Origin: Brachypodium distachyon
Lineage: Eukaryota > Streptophyta > Magnoliopsida > Poales > Poaceae
Assembly: GCF_000005505.3 (NCBI RefSeq)
Contig: NC_016134.3
Location: forward strand, 496,001-560,000
Length of the DNA: 64,000 nt
Direction of reading: 5' to 3'
A program made the position numbers and the translations under genes. The notes beneath the pieces were generated by a model, which had not been told where the DNA came from, did no database searches, and worked only from the letters and a program-made list of their open reading frames with translations. Shown here piece by piece: positions 1 to 11,300 of the stretch. How positions within the stretch are numbered: the first letter of the stretch is position 1; each line of letters opens with the position of its first letter.

Positions 1-264
1 TGTACAATCAAGCAATATGATGGTTCAATTTAACTTGCTATTGGCATTTAGTCCACGTCGGTCTGTCTCCAACATATATGCTTGTTACTTTTAGCCTGCT
101 ATAAAACAACTGGGAAGTAAGGATTGCATTTTTGTCACCCAAAGTAAGCAATGCAATGCAGTTGTTAGCTGAAAGCAATCTCAAAAAAATTATAAATTGC
201 ATTGTTGAAGTTTCTGATAGTTATTGCCAAAACTATTGAATTCAGAACATGGTGATTGTTGCAG
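1..264 (+). other. Intron of the ARL2-type gene
   Basis: AT-rich sequence ending in a TTGCAG acceptor at 264. No open frame continues the ARL2 protein here, so the preceding exon must be to the left of the window. Confidence 0.75.
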
Positions 265-1102
265 GTACTCCTTGAACATATGGGATGTCGGTGGGCAAAA
301 GACCATCCGCTCATATTGGAGGAATTACTTTGAGCAAACTGATGGGCTAGTTTGGGTGGTTGATAGTTCTGATGTCCGTAGGCTCGATGATTGTCGGGCT
401 GAGCTCCACAATCTCTTGAAAGAAGAGGTAAATTCTCTATCCAATAACACTGTTAATTTGCTTCAGTGTAGTTCTAGCTGAAAACTAGCAAAAGAGCATG
501 GTAACTGCTCAAAGTTCTTCACTCTGTACTACCAGGGAATTCTTTAGACAACCTGCAAATTTTAATTAAATCTCGTGTTTGTGCTTATTCTATATGATTC
601 TTTGTTAAAACCTGTCTTGTCTGGCTACAGAGACTAGCTGGAGCGTCGTTGCTAGTATTCGCAAATAAGCAGGACATCCAGGGCGCTCTCAAGCCTGCAG
701 AAATCGCAAAGGTACAGAGTATTTCCCTTTGTAAGCAACTGTACTGTATCATTGTTGGGAGTCACCTGGCACATGATTTAGAATCATCATTTCGTGGGCT
801 GGTGGTTCTAGTTAAAATTAAGTGGAACCTTTGGAGATTAATTCCAGCAAGCATAGCTCCCAGATGGCTTCACAATCTTTCAAATGTTCACTGTGCCTTG
901 TGTGCATCTAAGAATGACAATCTTTGCAACAGAGTTCTGAGTTGTGTATGTGTGTGGATTTCAGGTTCTGAATCTTGCGGCGATGGACAAAGATCGGCAC
1001 TGGAAGATTGTTGGCTGCAGCGCTTACACAGGGGACGGCCTGCTCCAAGGCTTCGACTGGCTGGTCCAGGACGTCGCCTCTCGCATCTATGTCCTCGACT
1101 GA
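265..1102 (+). CDS. ARL2: ARL2/TITAN5-type ADP-ribosylation factor-like GTPase, 3' exons (5' part outside window)
   Basis: Small GTPase of the ARF-like 2 subfamily. In plants this subfamily (TITAN5/HALLIMASCH) acts with tubulin-folding cofactors and is needed for embryo and endosperm division. Three exons are visible: 265-427, 631-711 and 965-1102 (TGA). All junctions are GT-AG and keep frame. The first exon gives [18 protein letters not shown], with the switch II WDVGGQ motif and its catalytic Gln, then [11 protein letters not shown]. The second gives LLVFANKQD, the G4 guanine-specificity motif. The third gives [19 protein letters not shown] with the G5 CSA motif and ends SRIYVLD. The amino-terminal part with the P-loop and switch I must lie upstream of base 1, so the gene is cut by the window edge. 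The visible 127 codons fit the C-terminal two thirds of a ~185-residue protein. Confidence 0.93.
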
Positions 1103-1806
1103 AACGGATGAATTTTTCAGCCGCTGCCAATCTCTTTCAGGAAATAGGACCGCATAAGATTGGGATGTTCACTGTTACATGTAATCTGAATTGTCGGATG
1201 TCGAATCTGCATAGATGATTGTATGAATGGTGTTGTTCAATTCGTGATAAATGTTTCTGTATGACCCAGGATGTTTGATTCATGCTATACAAGGTTGCTT
1301 CATTATTGTACCAATCTGTACTCTGGTTGCTTATACAGCACTCTGAAAAAAAGCGACATCATTAGATATGTCAGGTGCATCCATAGGAGAGTGTAAGCAA
1401 AACTGCAGCAATCTGCTTATTGCTCACGATACTTGAGAAACTAAGTTAAAAAATGTAATCAGCCAGAGCGAATCAGTATATGCAGCAAATTTTCTCTTCC
1501 CGCTGATTTTCAATACCAAACGATAACAGAGTTCAACAGAGCAACGTCACATCCCGATCCAATCCATGGAACAGAAAGGGATTGCATCATCACATAAACA
1601 CTTGATATGTTTTTTCTTCTTGCGCTAATTAAAACCAGACACAGACACAGAGACAGACTCACTCGAAGCTCCCGATCAAAAACACAAACAACACGACGAC
1701 TGACACGACCGACCGATGATGTTAACTCGGGATAGATAGATTCGATAGATTGATAAATCGAAGACGACAGGGAGCAGCAGGAGACAACTGGGCCGCGCGC
1801 AGCCGC
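1103..1806. other. Converging 3' UTRs of the ARL2-type and glycine-rich protein genes
   Basis: No coding sequence seen. The ARL2-type gene (+) and the glycine-rich RRM gene (-) converge here, so the stretch should hold both 3' UTRs and poly(A) sites. It is AT-rich with no repeat that I recognise. Confidence 0.6.
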
Positions 1807-2496
1807 TCAGTTCCTCCACTGGCCGTCGGTGCCGCCGCGCTGCTGGCCGTAGCCACCACCGTAGCCGCCGGCCCCACCACCGTAGCCGCCGCCGCCGCCT
1901 CCATAGCCACCGCCGCCGCGCTGGCCCTGGCCGTAGCCGCCGCCGCCGCTGCCGCCGTAACCACCGCCTCCGCCGTACCCGCCCTCACGGCGCTGGCCGT
2001 AGCCGCCGCCGCCGCCGCCGCCACCTCCGTAGCCCCCACCGCCGCCTCCGCCGCGGCGGGACTGGGCCTGGTTGACGGTGATGCTGCGGCCGTCGAGCTC
2101 CTTGCCGTTCATCCCCTCGATGGCCGCCTGCATCGACTCCTCGGTGGCGAACGTCACGAACCCGAACCCGCGCGACCGCCCAGTCTCCCTGTCCTGGATG
2201 ATCTGCACACACACACAAACACCACGGATCCATCAGATCAGATCATATAAACCCCAACAAATTTCGATCTCGCGGATCCACCAGATCTACCTGACGAACA
2301 GCCTCTAGGATGCAAAATTCCAACAGATCCGGCACGACTGAATCGAAACCAACAGCAGGAGAAGAGATCGAGGGAGGAGGAGGGATGGACATACCTTGGC
2401 GTCGAGGATCTCGCCGAAGTTGCTGAAGGCGGACTGGAGGTTGTGGTCGTCGGTGGCCCAGGCGAGGCCGCCCACGAAGCAGCGGTACTCATCCAT
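1807..2496 (-). CDS. Glycine-rich RNA-binding protein with N-terminal RRM (GRP7/GRP8 class)
   Basis: Two exons on the minus strand, 2496-2395 and 2202-1807 (TGA), give a 165-residue protein. Residues 1-85 form one RRM with RNP2 (CFVGGL, residues 6-11) and RNP1 (RGFGFVTF, residues 45-52). Residues from about 89 are a [10 protein letters not shown] low-complexity tail ending GGTDGQWRN. This is the class IV glycine-rich protein layout, to which Arabidopsis GRP7 and GRP8 belong: RNA-binding proteins of nucleus and cytoplasm linked to cold response, circadian output, splicing and RNA chaperoning. The single intron interrupts the RRM after LDAK, the conserved place in this family where GRP7/8 regulate their own splicing. 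A TATA box lies about 155 bp upstream of the start codon. The tail is encoded by GC-rich repeats, which cause long spurious frames on the other strand. Confidence 0.95.
2203..2394 (-). other. Intron of the glycine-rich RRM gene
   Basis: A 192-bp intron with GTATGT donor and a (TG)n-TGCAG acceptor. In GRP7/GRP8 this intron is the site of auto-regulated alternative 5' splicing that gives a decay-targeted transcript. Whether this copy does so is inference. Confidence 0.7.
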
Positions 2497-2652
2497 GGCG
2501 ATCTCGACGGAACCCTACCGGAAACCCTAGCTGCTACTACAACAACTACTGCTAGCCGCGAACCGGAACCCAGGACCCGAACCGAACCGAACCGGAAGGG
2601 GAGGAGAAGCCAACCCCGAGAGCGATGAAGAACAAGGCCTCGCCTCGCCCCG

Positions 2653-2662
2653 GGATTTATAG
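2653..2662 (-). promoter_or_regulatory. TATA box of the glycine-rich RRM gene
   Basis: CTATAAATCC on the minus strand, in a GC-rich context. It is placed so that transcription would start near 2625 and leave a 5' UTR of about 130 nt. Confidence 0.7.
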
Positions 2663-2698
2663 CGGGAGCGGTGGGTTGGTGGGGGCAAGGATAAGGAT

Positions 2699-3560
2699 GG
2701 CGGGGGCCCACGTGTCAGGGAGGGGACGTGCGGTTCGGGTCTTGGGATTTGTGAAGGCCGGCTGGCGTCCTCGGCTATGCGCACGCCAGCCGTGTACACA
2801 GTATGTCGACACCTTTATTTTCTTCGCGTTCAACGCACTAGCACGATAATCATGTATTACTATATGTTTATCTCTCCGTGAGTCTGTATTTATATAAAAT
2901 AATTGTTTATCTTCAAGACAATATCATTATTTAGCGAAACAATCCTCTGCCGTGTCATTGCACCGGTGGACCGCCCTCGCCGATTTCGCTTGCGGACGAA
3001 CAAAACTGCTCCGTCGCGGCATGTGTTTTATTTTAGATACCTTGCCTGCGGAAAACCGCCGGACAAAATGATATACGGGTGATGGTTTTGTGGGGGAGGA
3101 TATGGAAGGTGGGCCCAACACGTCAGTGAGTGGGTGCGGGGACGTACGGTTGGGTCTTGGGATTTGTGAGGCTGCATCGTCCGCTATGCCCATAACGCCC
3201 GTGTACACGGTATAACCACACACACACACACTATTCTTTTGAATCTTCGTTTTCTTCGTGTTTAAGGCACCGCAAGGACAATAATTTTTTATATCTCCTT
3301 GATTCCATTTTTTTATATAAAGAAAACATCATTTTATCATGAAGATGATGCTAAAAACTAAGTGTTTCGCTTTTCTGTTTATTTTTTTTAACTTTTTAGG
3401 AAATGATATAACTATTCACCGATGCAATCTTCAAGCTCCGTCGTTGCACCGATCAACCAACTTTACCTGCAGACGAACGGGACTGCTCGGACATGGCATA
3501 TATTATTTGGATAACTTGCCCGCAAAAACGGCCTTATCCATGGACAAATGGGACTGCTCG
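2699..3560. repeat. Tandem duplication of the upstream region of the glycine-rich RRM gene
   Basis: Two diverged direct copies, about 2699-3107 and 3108-3560. Both open with GGGCCCAC or GGGCCCAA, followed by CACGTGTCAG or CACGTCAG, and both carry GGTCTTGGGATTTGTGA, then GTGTACAC, then a T-rich block, then TTGCACCG, GACGAAC and ACTGCTC. The first copy contains a perfect G-box CACGTG; the second has the variant CACGTC. The order of shared blocks is the same in both copies. Confidence 0.75.
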
Positions 3561-3817
3561 GTAGAGGTGGACGAATTGTTCACGGAAGGAACACGGAAAG
3601 ATATAGGCATTGAGACTAGTTAGGATAATAAGGTCAACCATGAGGTCACAAGTTTAGATGGCATAACTGGTGCCGCATAAGAAAGAAAATATTCTTGCAG
3701 TCCTGGGGTGAGCAAAACCGGGGTACTTGCAGCAGAAGAGCAGGCTCCGATCCCTATGCCCGAGACAACACGGCCAACGTGACGTGTCGTGGGGCCCACC
3801 CAGGCGGCTCCCCCAGA

Positions 3818-3826
3818 AAAATATCT
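3818..3826 (+). promoter_or_regulatory. Evening-element motif AAAATATCT
   Basis: Perfect match to the clock-linked evening element, about 1.2 kb upstream of the glycine-rich RRM gene (whose class is often under clock control) and 0.7 kb upstream of the oxidoreductase gene. A 9-mer can occur by chance, so function is inference. Confidence 0.35.
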
Positions 3827-4241
3827 CAGGGCAGGAAATGACGGTCATAGCCCCCATGCTCTCCCATCCCGTTCCGTTCTCAGACGCGTTCCAGTCCGTC
3901 CACGTGTCCCAACGTAACTGGCTGTTTCCTTGCACGGAAAAATCAGAACAGTATATGCCTTGCTGCATTACTACAAGCAGCACTCGATTTGTTTAGCCTT
4001 TTTTGGTGATTTGATTAAGTTAGGAGGAGCTTTTTCATCAGCCGGGGAATTTGGATTAGGTCGGTGAGGTGTCAGTGTCACTTTGATGATGTCCTTTTCT
4101 TTGTGACCAGAAAATGTTATTAAAAAGGCAAGGAACAACCTGTGTGCTGGAAGTGGATTTTTTTTTAGTAAGGATAATCATTCCAGTAAACAAACGTTCA
4201 GAGGAGGACGAAGCAAAAGGAAAAAAATGAGGAGAAAAATA

Positions 4242-4313
4242 AGGTCCCACCGAGACTTGAACTCGGGTTACTGGATTCAGAGTCCAATGTCCTAACCACT
4301 AGACCATGGGACC
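4242..4313 (-). tRNA. trnQ-CUG: tRNA-Gln (anticodon CTG)
   Basis: Minus-strand cloverleaf of 72 nt. The acceptor stem GGTCCCA pairs with TGGGACC, with discriminator T. The anticodon stem TTGGA/TCCAG closes the loop CTCTGAA, giving anticodon CTG. The T arm contains GAGTTCAAGTCTC. A run of T follows on the transcribed strand near 4235-4239 as the Pol III terminator. No intron and no encoded CCA, as expected of a nuclear tRNA. Confidence 0.95.
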
Positions 4314-4514
4314 ATTTCTTGCACAAGAAAACGCTTTAGCTTATTTTACTCGTAGACTGAATAGCCACGTATTTCCGTAAACCCGCTTTCCTAGCAAGGC
4401 CGGCGGAAAAATGGTGTTCACAACTGCTCACTCTCCCATGGACACTGGGACTACATTAAACTGAACCCACCGAAAGATTCTCTGAACTCCGGCCAAAGAT
4501 TCTCTCCGAGAGCG

Positions 4515-7500
4515 ATGCCGATGAACCGCGTCCTGCTCGCCGGCGTCCGACGCCTATCCACATCGGCATCGCCCTCCTCCGCCGCCGCCTCGCAGCTACA
4601 GGGGGGCAAGCGGTGGGACGCGGTGGTGGTCGGCGGCGGCCACAACGGGCTCGCCGCCGCCGCCTACCTCGCGCGCGCCGGCCGCTCCGTCGCCGTCCTG
4701 GAGCGCAGGGGCGTCCTCGGCGGCGCCGCCGTGTCCGAGTCGGGCCTCGTCCCGGGGTTCCGCTTCTCCCGCTGCAGCTACCTCCTCAGCCTCCTCCGCC
4801 CCTCCCTCATCCAGTAACGCGTCTATTCCTTTCTATGATCACGGCCTCGATTTCATTTTGATCATACGAGATCCTTGTTCTTTACCTGCATTCTGTGATT
4901 CTGCAATCCTGCGTGCTGTTCTGTTCTGTCACTTCTGTAGTTCTGTGTACTGAACTGCTGATGCTTATGCTACTGCTGTTGTCTGCTGCTGATGGTGATT
5001 TATGAAGGGAGCTGGAGCTGGAGAGGCACGGGCTGAAGCTCCTGCCGCGTAGCCCGTCGTCGTTCACGCCGTGCCTGGACGGCAGGTACCTGCTTCTCGG
5101 CCCGGACGCGGAGCTGAACCACTCGGAGATCGGCAAGTTCTCCAAGAAGGATGCAGAGGCATACCCAAGGTGACAGACACATTGGTGAAAATTTCACTGT
5201 GGTTTTCCATGTGCATTTTGGAAGATTGGTTTGGTCTTCGTGACAGTGTCAGGGTTAATGTGTGGATGTAGGTACGAGGAGCAGCTGGAGAAGTACTGCA
5301 AGCTCATGGACTTCGTCATAGACTCGCCTCCGCCGGAGCTGAGGCAGCTGTACCATGCATCCATGGTCGACAGGATGAAGGATAAGGTCGACAAGTCGGT
5401 GTTCTGGAGCAAGCTTGTTGGGATTGTGATGCAGCAGGGGCAGAAGGACATGGTGTGAGTACTACGTACCACCCCTTATCAGATGTTATCGTCAACGCCA
5501 TCTATGAAGAATGTGATGTGTTAAGGTTTAATCTTTTTTGTTGGCATGCAGGAACTTCTTCGACCTTCTTCTTTCTCCAGCATCGAAGGTCTTGAACAAC
5601 TGGTTTGAGGTCGAAAGCTTGCTTCCATCTATTCTTGAACACTTTTATCTTCAGTCTTCACATTGATAGTACGGGGCAACCGTATTGCATTTGATAAATG
5701 TGCACATAACCTTTTTCTATCGGTGGATAATAGCTTCTTGAGTTGTTATGTTGACTGCTCCACTACTACAGGGTGAAGTATTGAAGGCGACTCTGGCAAC
5801 TGATGCTGTAATAGGTACTATGGTAAGGGTGCATTTCTTAATCCACATTTATTATGCCTAGTAGATTAGTGTTTGACCATCGTGTCTCCCTTCTGTAGGC
5901 TGGTGTGAACACTCCAGGATCAGGATATGTTCTCCTGCACCACATCATGGGTGAAACTGGTGGTCAACGTGGTGTTTGGGCGTATGTTTGTTAATCACAG
6001 ATATCCATGTTATATTCTATTACGTCATAGGATAATATAGTTGTCAAGAAACCATAGAGAAATATAGCCTTCACTGTTCTACACTTGAAACCACGTGCTA
6101 GCTCCCCAGCATTGGTTGACCTGGATAGATGATTGTTTGGTGTATATCTCTATTGGCTACTTGTATAAGTGTTTAGTAACCTTAAAGACAATTTCCAGGG
6201 GTGATGTCACACAAAATGTCATCAAACTCTTTAGCCAAATCTGATGGCTTTTCCTTAGCACTTTTTTAGTTCATTATTAGTTGGCATTTTAGTTCACCTT
6301 TCGTTTTCTTTCTCAGAAAACCTTCTGTTTGATACAAATAACTTGCTACAGGTATGTCCAAGGTGGTATGGGCTCAGTGTCATCAGCTATAAGCAAAGCA
6401 GCTCTTGAAGCAGGGGTACAAATTGTAACAAATGCTGAGGTGCCTTTTCTCTTGTGTAATTTATGTCTGATTCACAACACTCCTGTTTGGCAGAACATGC
6501 GATTCAAAATATTAGCAGAACAAAAAGAAACACTGGATTTTGTCAGGAGAAGTCATTAGCTATATAGTGGCATGGTCATAATTAATTAGTTTTGTGCCCA
6601 TTTTTTCATTTGAAGTTTCTTGCCTCACTTGCCCCAGTGTTTTGTCTAGGTTTCCCAAATTATGGTTGATGAAACTACTGGAAAGGTACAAGGGGTAAGT
6701 AGTTCGACTAATCGAGAAGTGTATGTATATTTCATTTCCTTCTACCTCCTGAAAGATTGAGAATCTGTAGGTAGGTTTGGCTGATGGTACAGAGTTGCAC
6801 TCATCAGTTGTGTTATCAAATGCAACACCATATAAAACCTTTGTGGTAAGAATTACTCTGAATATGTAACGGTGTGGATATTTCTCAGCTCCAATTTTTC
6901 AGGCATAATCAAGATATATCCTCTAAACTGGTATCTGCTTTCTTTTGTAGGACCTAGTGCCTGCCAATATTCTTCCAGAGGAGTTCCTCTGTGCTATCAA
7001 GACAGCAGATTATAGCTCTGTAAGAACTTTGTTACAAGCATAACCACATTAATGGTGTGCATTTTTAAGTGCTAATTCATAGCAATGGTACATAGCCTCT
7101 GAAAATTCTACGTAGAAAGCTATTTCTGCTTCTGGTCCACAATGACTTCTGATAACCAAGTTGTAATATCGATTGCTTACTATATACTTTGGAGAGCAGG
7201 CGACAACAAAGATTAATGTGGCTGTTGATAGGCTGCCACAGTTTAACTGTTGCAAAGGCATCAACCCTGAAGGTGGCCCAGAGCACATGGGCACCATACA
7301 CATTGGGTCTGAAAGGTACTTAAGTCCGCAAACACTTCCTACTTTTGACATATTCAACTGTGTTGATCTTCTTTTTCTTCCATATAGCTGTGGACAAGCT
7401 AAAATCTGTTAGGCACTGTTATCTTGATCCTGTTCATGTAGTAGGACTAGGGAAATGGTCCCTTAATTCTACAGTGTCATTTTCCGATAGCAAATTTTGC

Positions 7501-9076
7501 TGTTGTGTTCTGTGCTTGTCATGTGAACTACACTAATTTGTTAACCTACAACTATACAGCGAAGTTGTTATGTTTTTGCTAGTATCTTAAGATAAGGACT
7601 GGCTTTTTCATTCCTCTGAAGAAAATACTAGATGATCTGGCCATGGTAATGGCGTTATATGAGATATGTCCCGGCTGTAGTCTTGTAAGCTAGCTTTTTC
7701 ATTCTTCAAGGAAAATGCTCACTGATCCGGCCTCTTTTTTGTTGTGTGAGACAATTTTTGTGTAGTTCTGCAGTCACTTTCCAGGCTTGATCCTTTTTAC
7801 AATTCAATATGGAACTTTACTTGCTCTTCAGCATGGAGGAAATTGATCTAGCATACAAGGAAGCTACAGGAGGTGTATCATCCACAAGGCCTGTTATAGA
7901 AATGACAATTCCTTCAGTTTTAGATAAGACCATCTCTCCACCAGGTATGCCAATTCTTTCGTTTCCCCATCAACGCAGTTGTGTAAATTTACTATTAGGG
8001 CATATCTCACTATCCCTATGAAGCAACAAATACACATGGACAATGTTTGTATAAACTATATTTGCATTTCACAATTCATGTTTTTCAGGATCATTTTGGA
8101 TGTTTCTAATGTCGTGGTCTCTCGTATCGTGTATATACTTTCCATAGAGTTATGGACTGACTCAAATTCCATCTTTTACTTTATCCTTCAAATAGGCCAG
8201 CATGTTATTAATCTGTTTGTTCAGTACACACCCTACAAACTTTCAGAAGGCAGCTGGCAGGATTCTACTGTTAGAGTAAGTTGATCTTCTTACATTTTCA
8301 TCTGATGATGCACTGTATTTTTAATCTTTGTAACTTTCCAAACAGATTGATGTGTATATATTGGCCCATAAATATTGGATCATTGGTTACACATACCTGA
8401 ACAGAATAGATGATGCTGATGCCCATATTAGCCCTCGGGGCATTATTTTCTGAATTTGGATCCACCTACCAACCATTGATCATTTTGATCAACACCGATT
8501 TTCAGAAATCCTTTGCTGAAAGATGCTTTTCCTTGATTGATGATTATGCACCGGGTTTTAGCTCCTCAGTTATAGGCTATGATATGCTGACTCCACCTGA
8601 TCTTGAAAGGGAGTTTGGCCTAACAGGTAATCTCTTTCCATACTTTACGCCTTTTTCTTGCATGTCTCACAGACTGCACTGCATTTGGTGTTGATTTAAT
8701 CACCAGTTGGAAAAACTTAGCTAAACAGAGACGATTCACATTTCTCAGGAGGCAACATCTTTCATGGGGCAATGGGCTTGGACTCTCTGTTCCTAATGAG
8801 GCCTGCCAAGGGATGGTATGCCCGATACACATGCATATTAAGTTATCTTGGCACCTTCTTCTACTTGGCAATCTTTGATACGTCAAGGTTTCATAATTCA
8901 TGCCTTTGTGGTCATGCCTAACCTGTTTGTGCTTTGCGCCATACAGGTCAGATTACAGAACCCCTGTGAAGGGGCTGTATCTCTGTGGAAGTGGCGCGCA
9001 CCCAGGCGGTGGGGTGATGGGTGCCCCAGGACGAAATGCTGCTTCCGTGGTTTTGGATGATCTCAAGACAAGATAG
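4515..9076 (+). CDS. PYROXD2: FAD-dependent oxidoreductase, PYROXD2-like (phytoene-desaturase-related), 16 exons
   Basis: Sixteen exons join in frame to 579 residues: 4515-4813, 5008-5169, 5272-5454, 5552-5609, 5772-5822, 5899-5981, 6352-6439, 6650-6694, 6771-6845, 6951-7019, 7200-7315, 7832-7944, 8196-8275, 8506-8626, 8749-8815 and 8947-9076 (TAG). All have GT-AG introns. The family is a NAD(P)/FAD-binding amine-oxidase-like oxidoreductase; the animal PYROXD2 protein is mitochondrial. The dinucleotide-binding motif VVVGGGHNG is at residues 37-45, followed by [13 protein letters not shown]. Residues 1-33 are Arg/Ser/Ala-rich without acidic residues, as in a mitochondrial presequence. The C-terminal FAD motif [21 protein letters not shown] is present. 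Length and both cofactor motifs are normal, so the gene looks intact. The substrate is not known from sequence. Confidence 0.94.
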
Positions 9077-9360
9077 CTGTTGTAATTCATGGAATTGGAA
9101 ATTGCAGCTGACTCTAGAGTAGCATTTTTAAGCACAAGGCCGCAGAAACTGCAAGATTATATGTTGTAATCTCTTGTATCGGAATGAAAACCTTCTTATT
9201 AAACCATCTCGTACAGACAATTTTGTCATGCTTTTTTGTGTGATGAAAGGGATGAGACATGAGATACATTTTTCTGAATTGATTGGAATATATACACCTT
9301 ATGCAGGGCCATTCTGATTTTTTAAATTTGTTTTCTCCTCTGTGTGCCCAATACTCCAAT
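9077..9360 (+). other. 3' UTR of the oxidoreductase gene and downstream DNA
   Basis: AT-rich, no coding sequence. The 3' UTR probably ends within about 200 bp of the stop. Confidence 0.5.
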
Positions 9361-9382
9361 CTGAATTTTTTCAATTTGAGAT

Positions 9383-9682
9383 ATAAGTATTGGAGGAAAA
9401 CAAAGAGGGAATTGCATCAACATCCACCGTGTTTACAGAACAAGAGCATGAAAAAGACACATGATTGATAAAAACATGATCATTTGTACCAGAGCTCTGG
9501 TAAAAATCACATCAAATGCACATATGTGTGATTGATACAACCATTGAATCGTGTCTTCCACCTGCACATCTGAATTGCTTCATAGGTAGGATAAGGTAGC
9601 TTGTTTCTAGTATTTTCTAGTAGTATGAACTGTCCAGCTTCTAGTTCTACTAGCTCATCTTTTGTTTTCCTCCAGTATTTCA
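9383..9682 (+). ncRNA. Candidate MIR2275-like inverted repeat (possible hairpin)
   Basis: The segment 9383-9404 ends TATTGGAGGAAAACAAA. The segment 9661-9682 begins TTTGTTTTCCTCCAGTATTT. They are nearly perfect reverse complements about 255 nt apart. The downstream segment differs at two of 22 bases from the miR2275 form I recall, TTTGTTTTCCTCCAATATCT followed by CA. A 5' star arm and a 3' mature arm on the + strand is the arrangement known for MIR2275 precursors. The loop is long and outer pairing looks weak, so precursor status is a hypothesis. Confidence 0.45.
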
Positions 9683-10082
9683 GACTGCTTCTTACATTGG
9701 ATTTACATTTGCAGATCGCAAGGCCGGAATAATATGATTGAACTGGATTATTTATACACTGGTCATCCTCAAACTTCTCACCGTTCTTCATGTGCTTGAC
9801 ATTCAGCTACTCCTTTCATGAAGTTTTCACCATTCGTTTCTCTTCTTTTTTGCATGAGTAAACAAACACATGTAACTAATGATCACATGATTTTGCATTG
9901 TGCACTGGCACGATTAAACATAGCACAGTTTCTGAATGACTTGCTCAACACTTATCACATGATCAGCTAACAAAAACTATATATCGTCCCTGCCTTACAA
10001 ATATTAGGACCCCCAAGGTCCGCTGTAGTATGAGTTTAAATAAGTTTCTTCTGTATTCAGTGAAATAATGGAGGAAAACAAA
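9661..10082. repeat. Repeat unit A bounded by miR2275-like inverted ends
   Basis: The left end 9661-9682 begins TTTGTTTTCCTCC and the right end 10061-10082 ends GGAGGAAAACAAA, as inverted termini. The interior shares several blocks, in the same order, with unit B at 11685-12180: ttcttcatg..ttgacattca, tgaagttttcacc, acatgattttgca, cagtttctgaatgacttgct, aacaaaaactatatat. The pair could be two copies of a MITE-like element or two diverged copies of a miRNA locus. Confidence 0.6.
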
Positions 10083-10129
10083 AGATCATGGTACCTCAGT
10101 GGCGTAAGGGTTTTGGGAATTTAGTTGCT

Positions 10130-10400
10130 TGTCAGTGGCTTAAGGATTCTTACCTTGTCGTAACAATCCTGACCCATTGAGACAGGTGGACGGTGTCTTC
10201 CTCCCCTCGTTGAGAGTTGAGACACCATCAAAGGCTCGAGAAGGACAACGCCAAAGTTGTAGACATCTGACTCGGTGTTGTTCCTGCCAGTGATCATGCA
10301 TTCTGGGTCCATGTACCCCATCGTGCCGACGAGGACCGTCGTGTGTGATCCCCGGCTATGGTCGACGAGGCTCCCGAGCCCGAAATTATTTGGTAGAATG
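10130..10400 (-). pseudogene. L-type lectin receptor-like kinase fragment
   Basis: The minus-strand translation contains SLVDHSRGSHTTVLVGTMGY followed by MDPECMITGRNNTESDVYNF and GVVLLE. This is the activation segment to subdomain IX of a plant receptor-like kinase, where families usually read FGLARLVDHxRGSxTTxLAGTxGYMxPE. The part before it (YKNDILPNNFGLGSLVDH) is degenerate, with the DFG Asp replaced by Asn. No other kinase domain parts are adjacent, so this is a truncated non-functional fragment. Confidence 0.8.
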
Positions 10401-10414
10401 TCATTCTTGTAGAC

Positions 10415-10480
10415 TAATAATACTTTTTTCAATCCAATTAGATTTGTCCCTAGCAAAAGATCTTCCATTTGATTTGAGAC
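10415..10480 (+). repeat. Short dispersed repeat, second copy at about 14010-14070
   Basis: Both places carry gactaata, then ttcaat/attcaa, then aattagatttgt, then a/caaaaaatcttccat in the same order. The two copies lie on either side of the solo LTR and are probably remnants of one older duplication. Confidence 0.4.
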
Positions 10481-10849
10481 ATCAGAGGATCGGTGCTTCC
10501 AGGAAGAGGTTGTGTTCTTGTCTTCCATTTCAGTCATCGGAGCGTAGGATATTTTTAAAGTTCATCATTTGTACTAATAAAAACACTTCGGCGCATGCAG
10601 ATGGAATCAGAATAGACCGACGATCAATTTCAGTGCCATAATTTCATACATGCATGTAGGTCAAATGAGACCACAACTCGGCCCGCCACGCTGTCCCCAA
10701 CTCAAGCCATCCTCACCCCGCCAGCCACCAAGGCCGCCGTGTCCGTCGCCGTGGACCCCCGCCAAGGCGCCTAAGAGCATACACAATGTAAAGTGTTTAA
10801 TGAGGTGTTTATATCAGTTAAAAAAAAGAGGTGCTTGTAAAATCAAACC

Positions 10850-11300
10850 GCTTTAAACTGTATGTCATAAGACAAATCCCATATCATGGTTGTGTTCTTC
10901 TCTTCACATTGATAAAAATTGGCTATACGTTTGTTCGGAAGAGTTGACTAAAAGTTGACTTTAAAACTTTAAGTCATATGGCAAATCCGAGAACATAGTT
11001 AGGCTCCTCTGGTCTGATTGATTGAAAAATTAATATGGTTTTCTTCGGAGGAGCAAGAAGAATTGACTAAAAGTTGACTTCTAAAATCGTATGTCACATG
11101 CAAAATTCAAGACCATCGTTGGATTTGTCTTGTCTGATTGATAAGAAAAGACTAAAGATTATTTTGGACTAGTCAGAATGATTGACCAAAGTCTCACTCC
11201 TCAAAACGTGCCTCGTATGAGAAATTTGAAACCATGGACAACTCCGTCTAGTCGTGTAGATCGAAAACAAATATAGATGCAATTTGGTATTCGAATGAAA
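10850..11300 (+). repeat. Degenerate tandem repeat, period about 117 bp, four copies
   Basis: Copies start near 10850, 10963, 11083 and 11200. Each contains a version of taaaa(t)cgtatgtca.atg, then caaattc.agaccat, then gtctgattgat, then ttgactaaaagttgact. Divergence increases toward the last copy. No gene is seen in it. Confidence 0.6.

Noticed and set aside
1750..2250. Ala-rich frame on + opposite the glycine-rich protein gene
   Set aside because: Shadow of GGY/GGG codon repeats read on the other strand.
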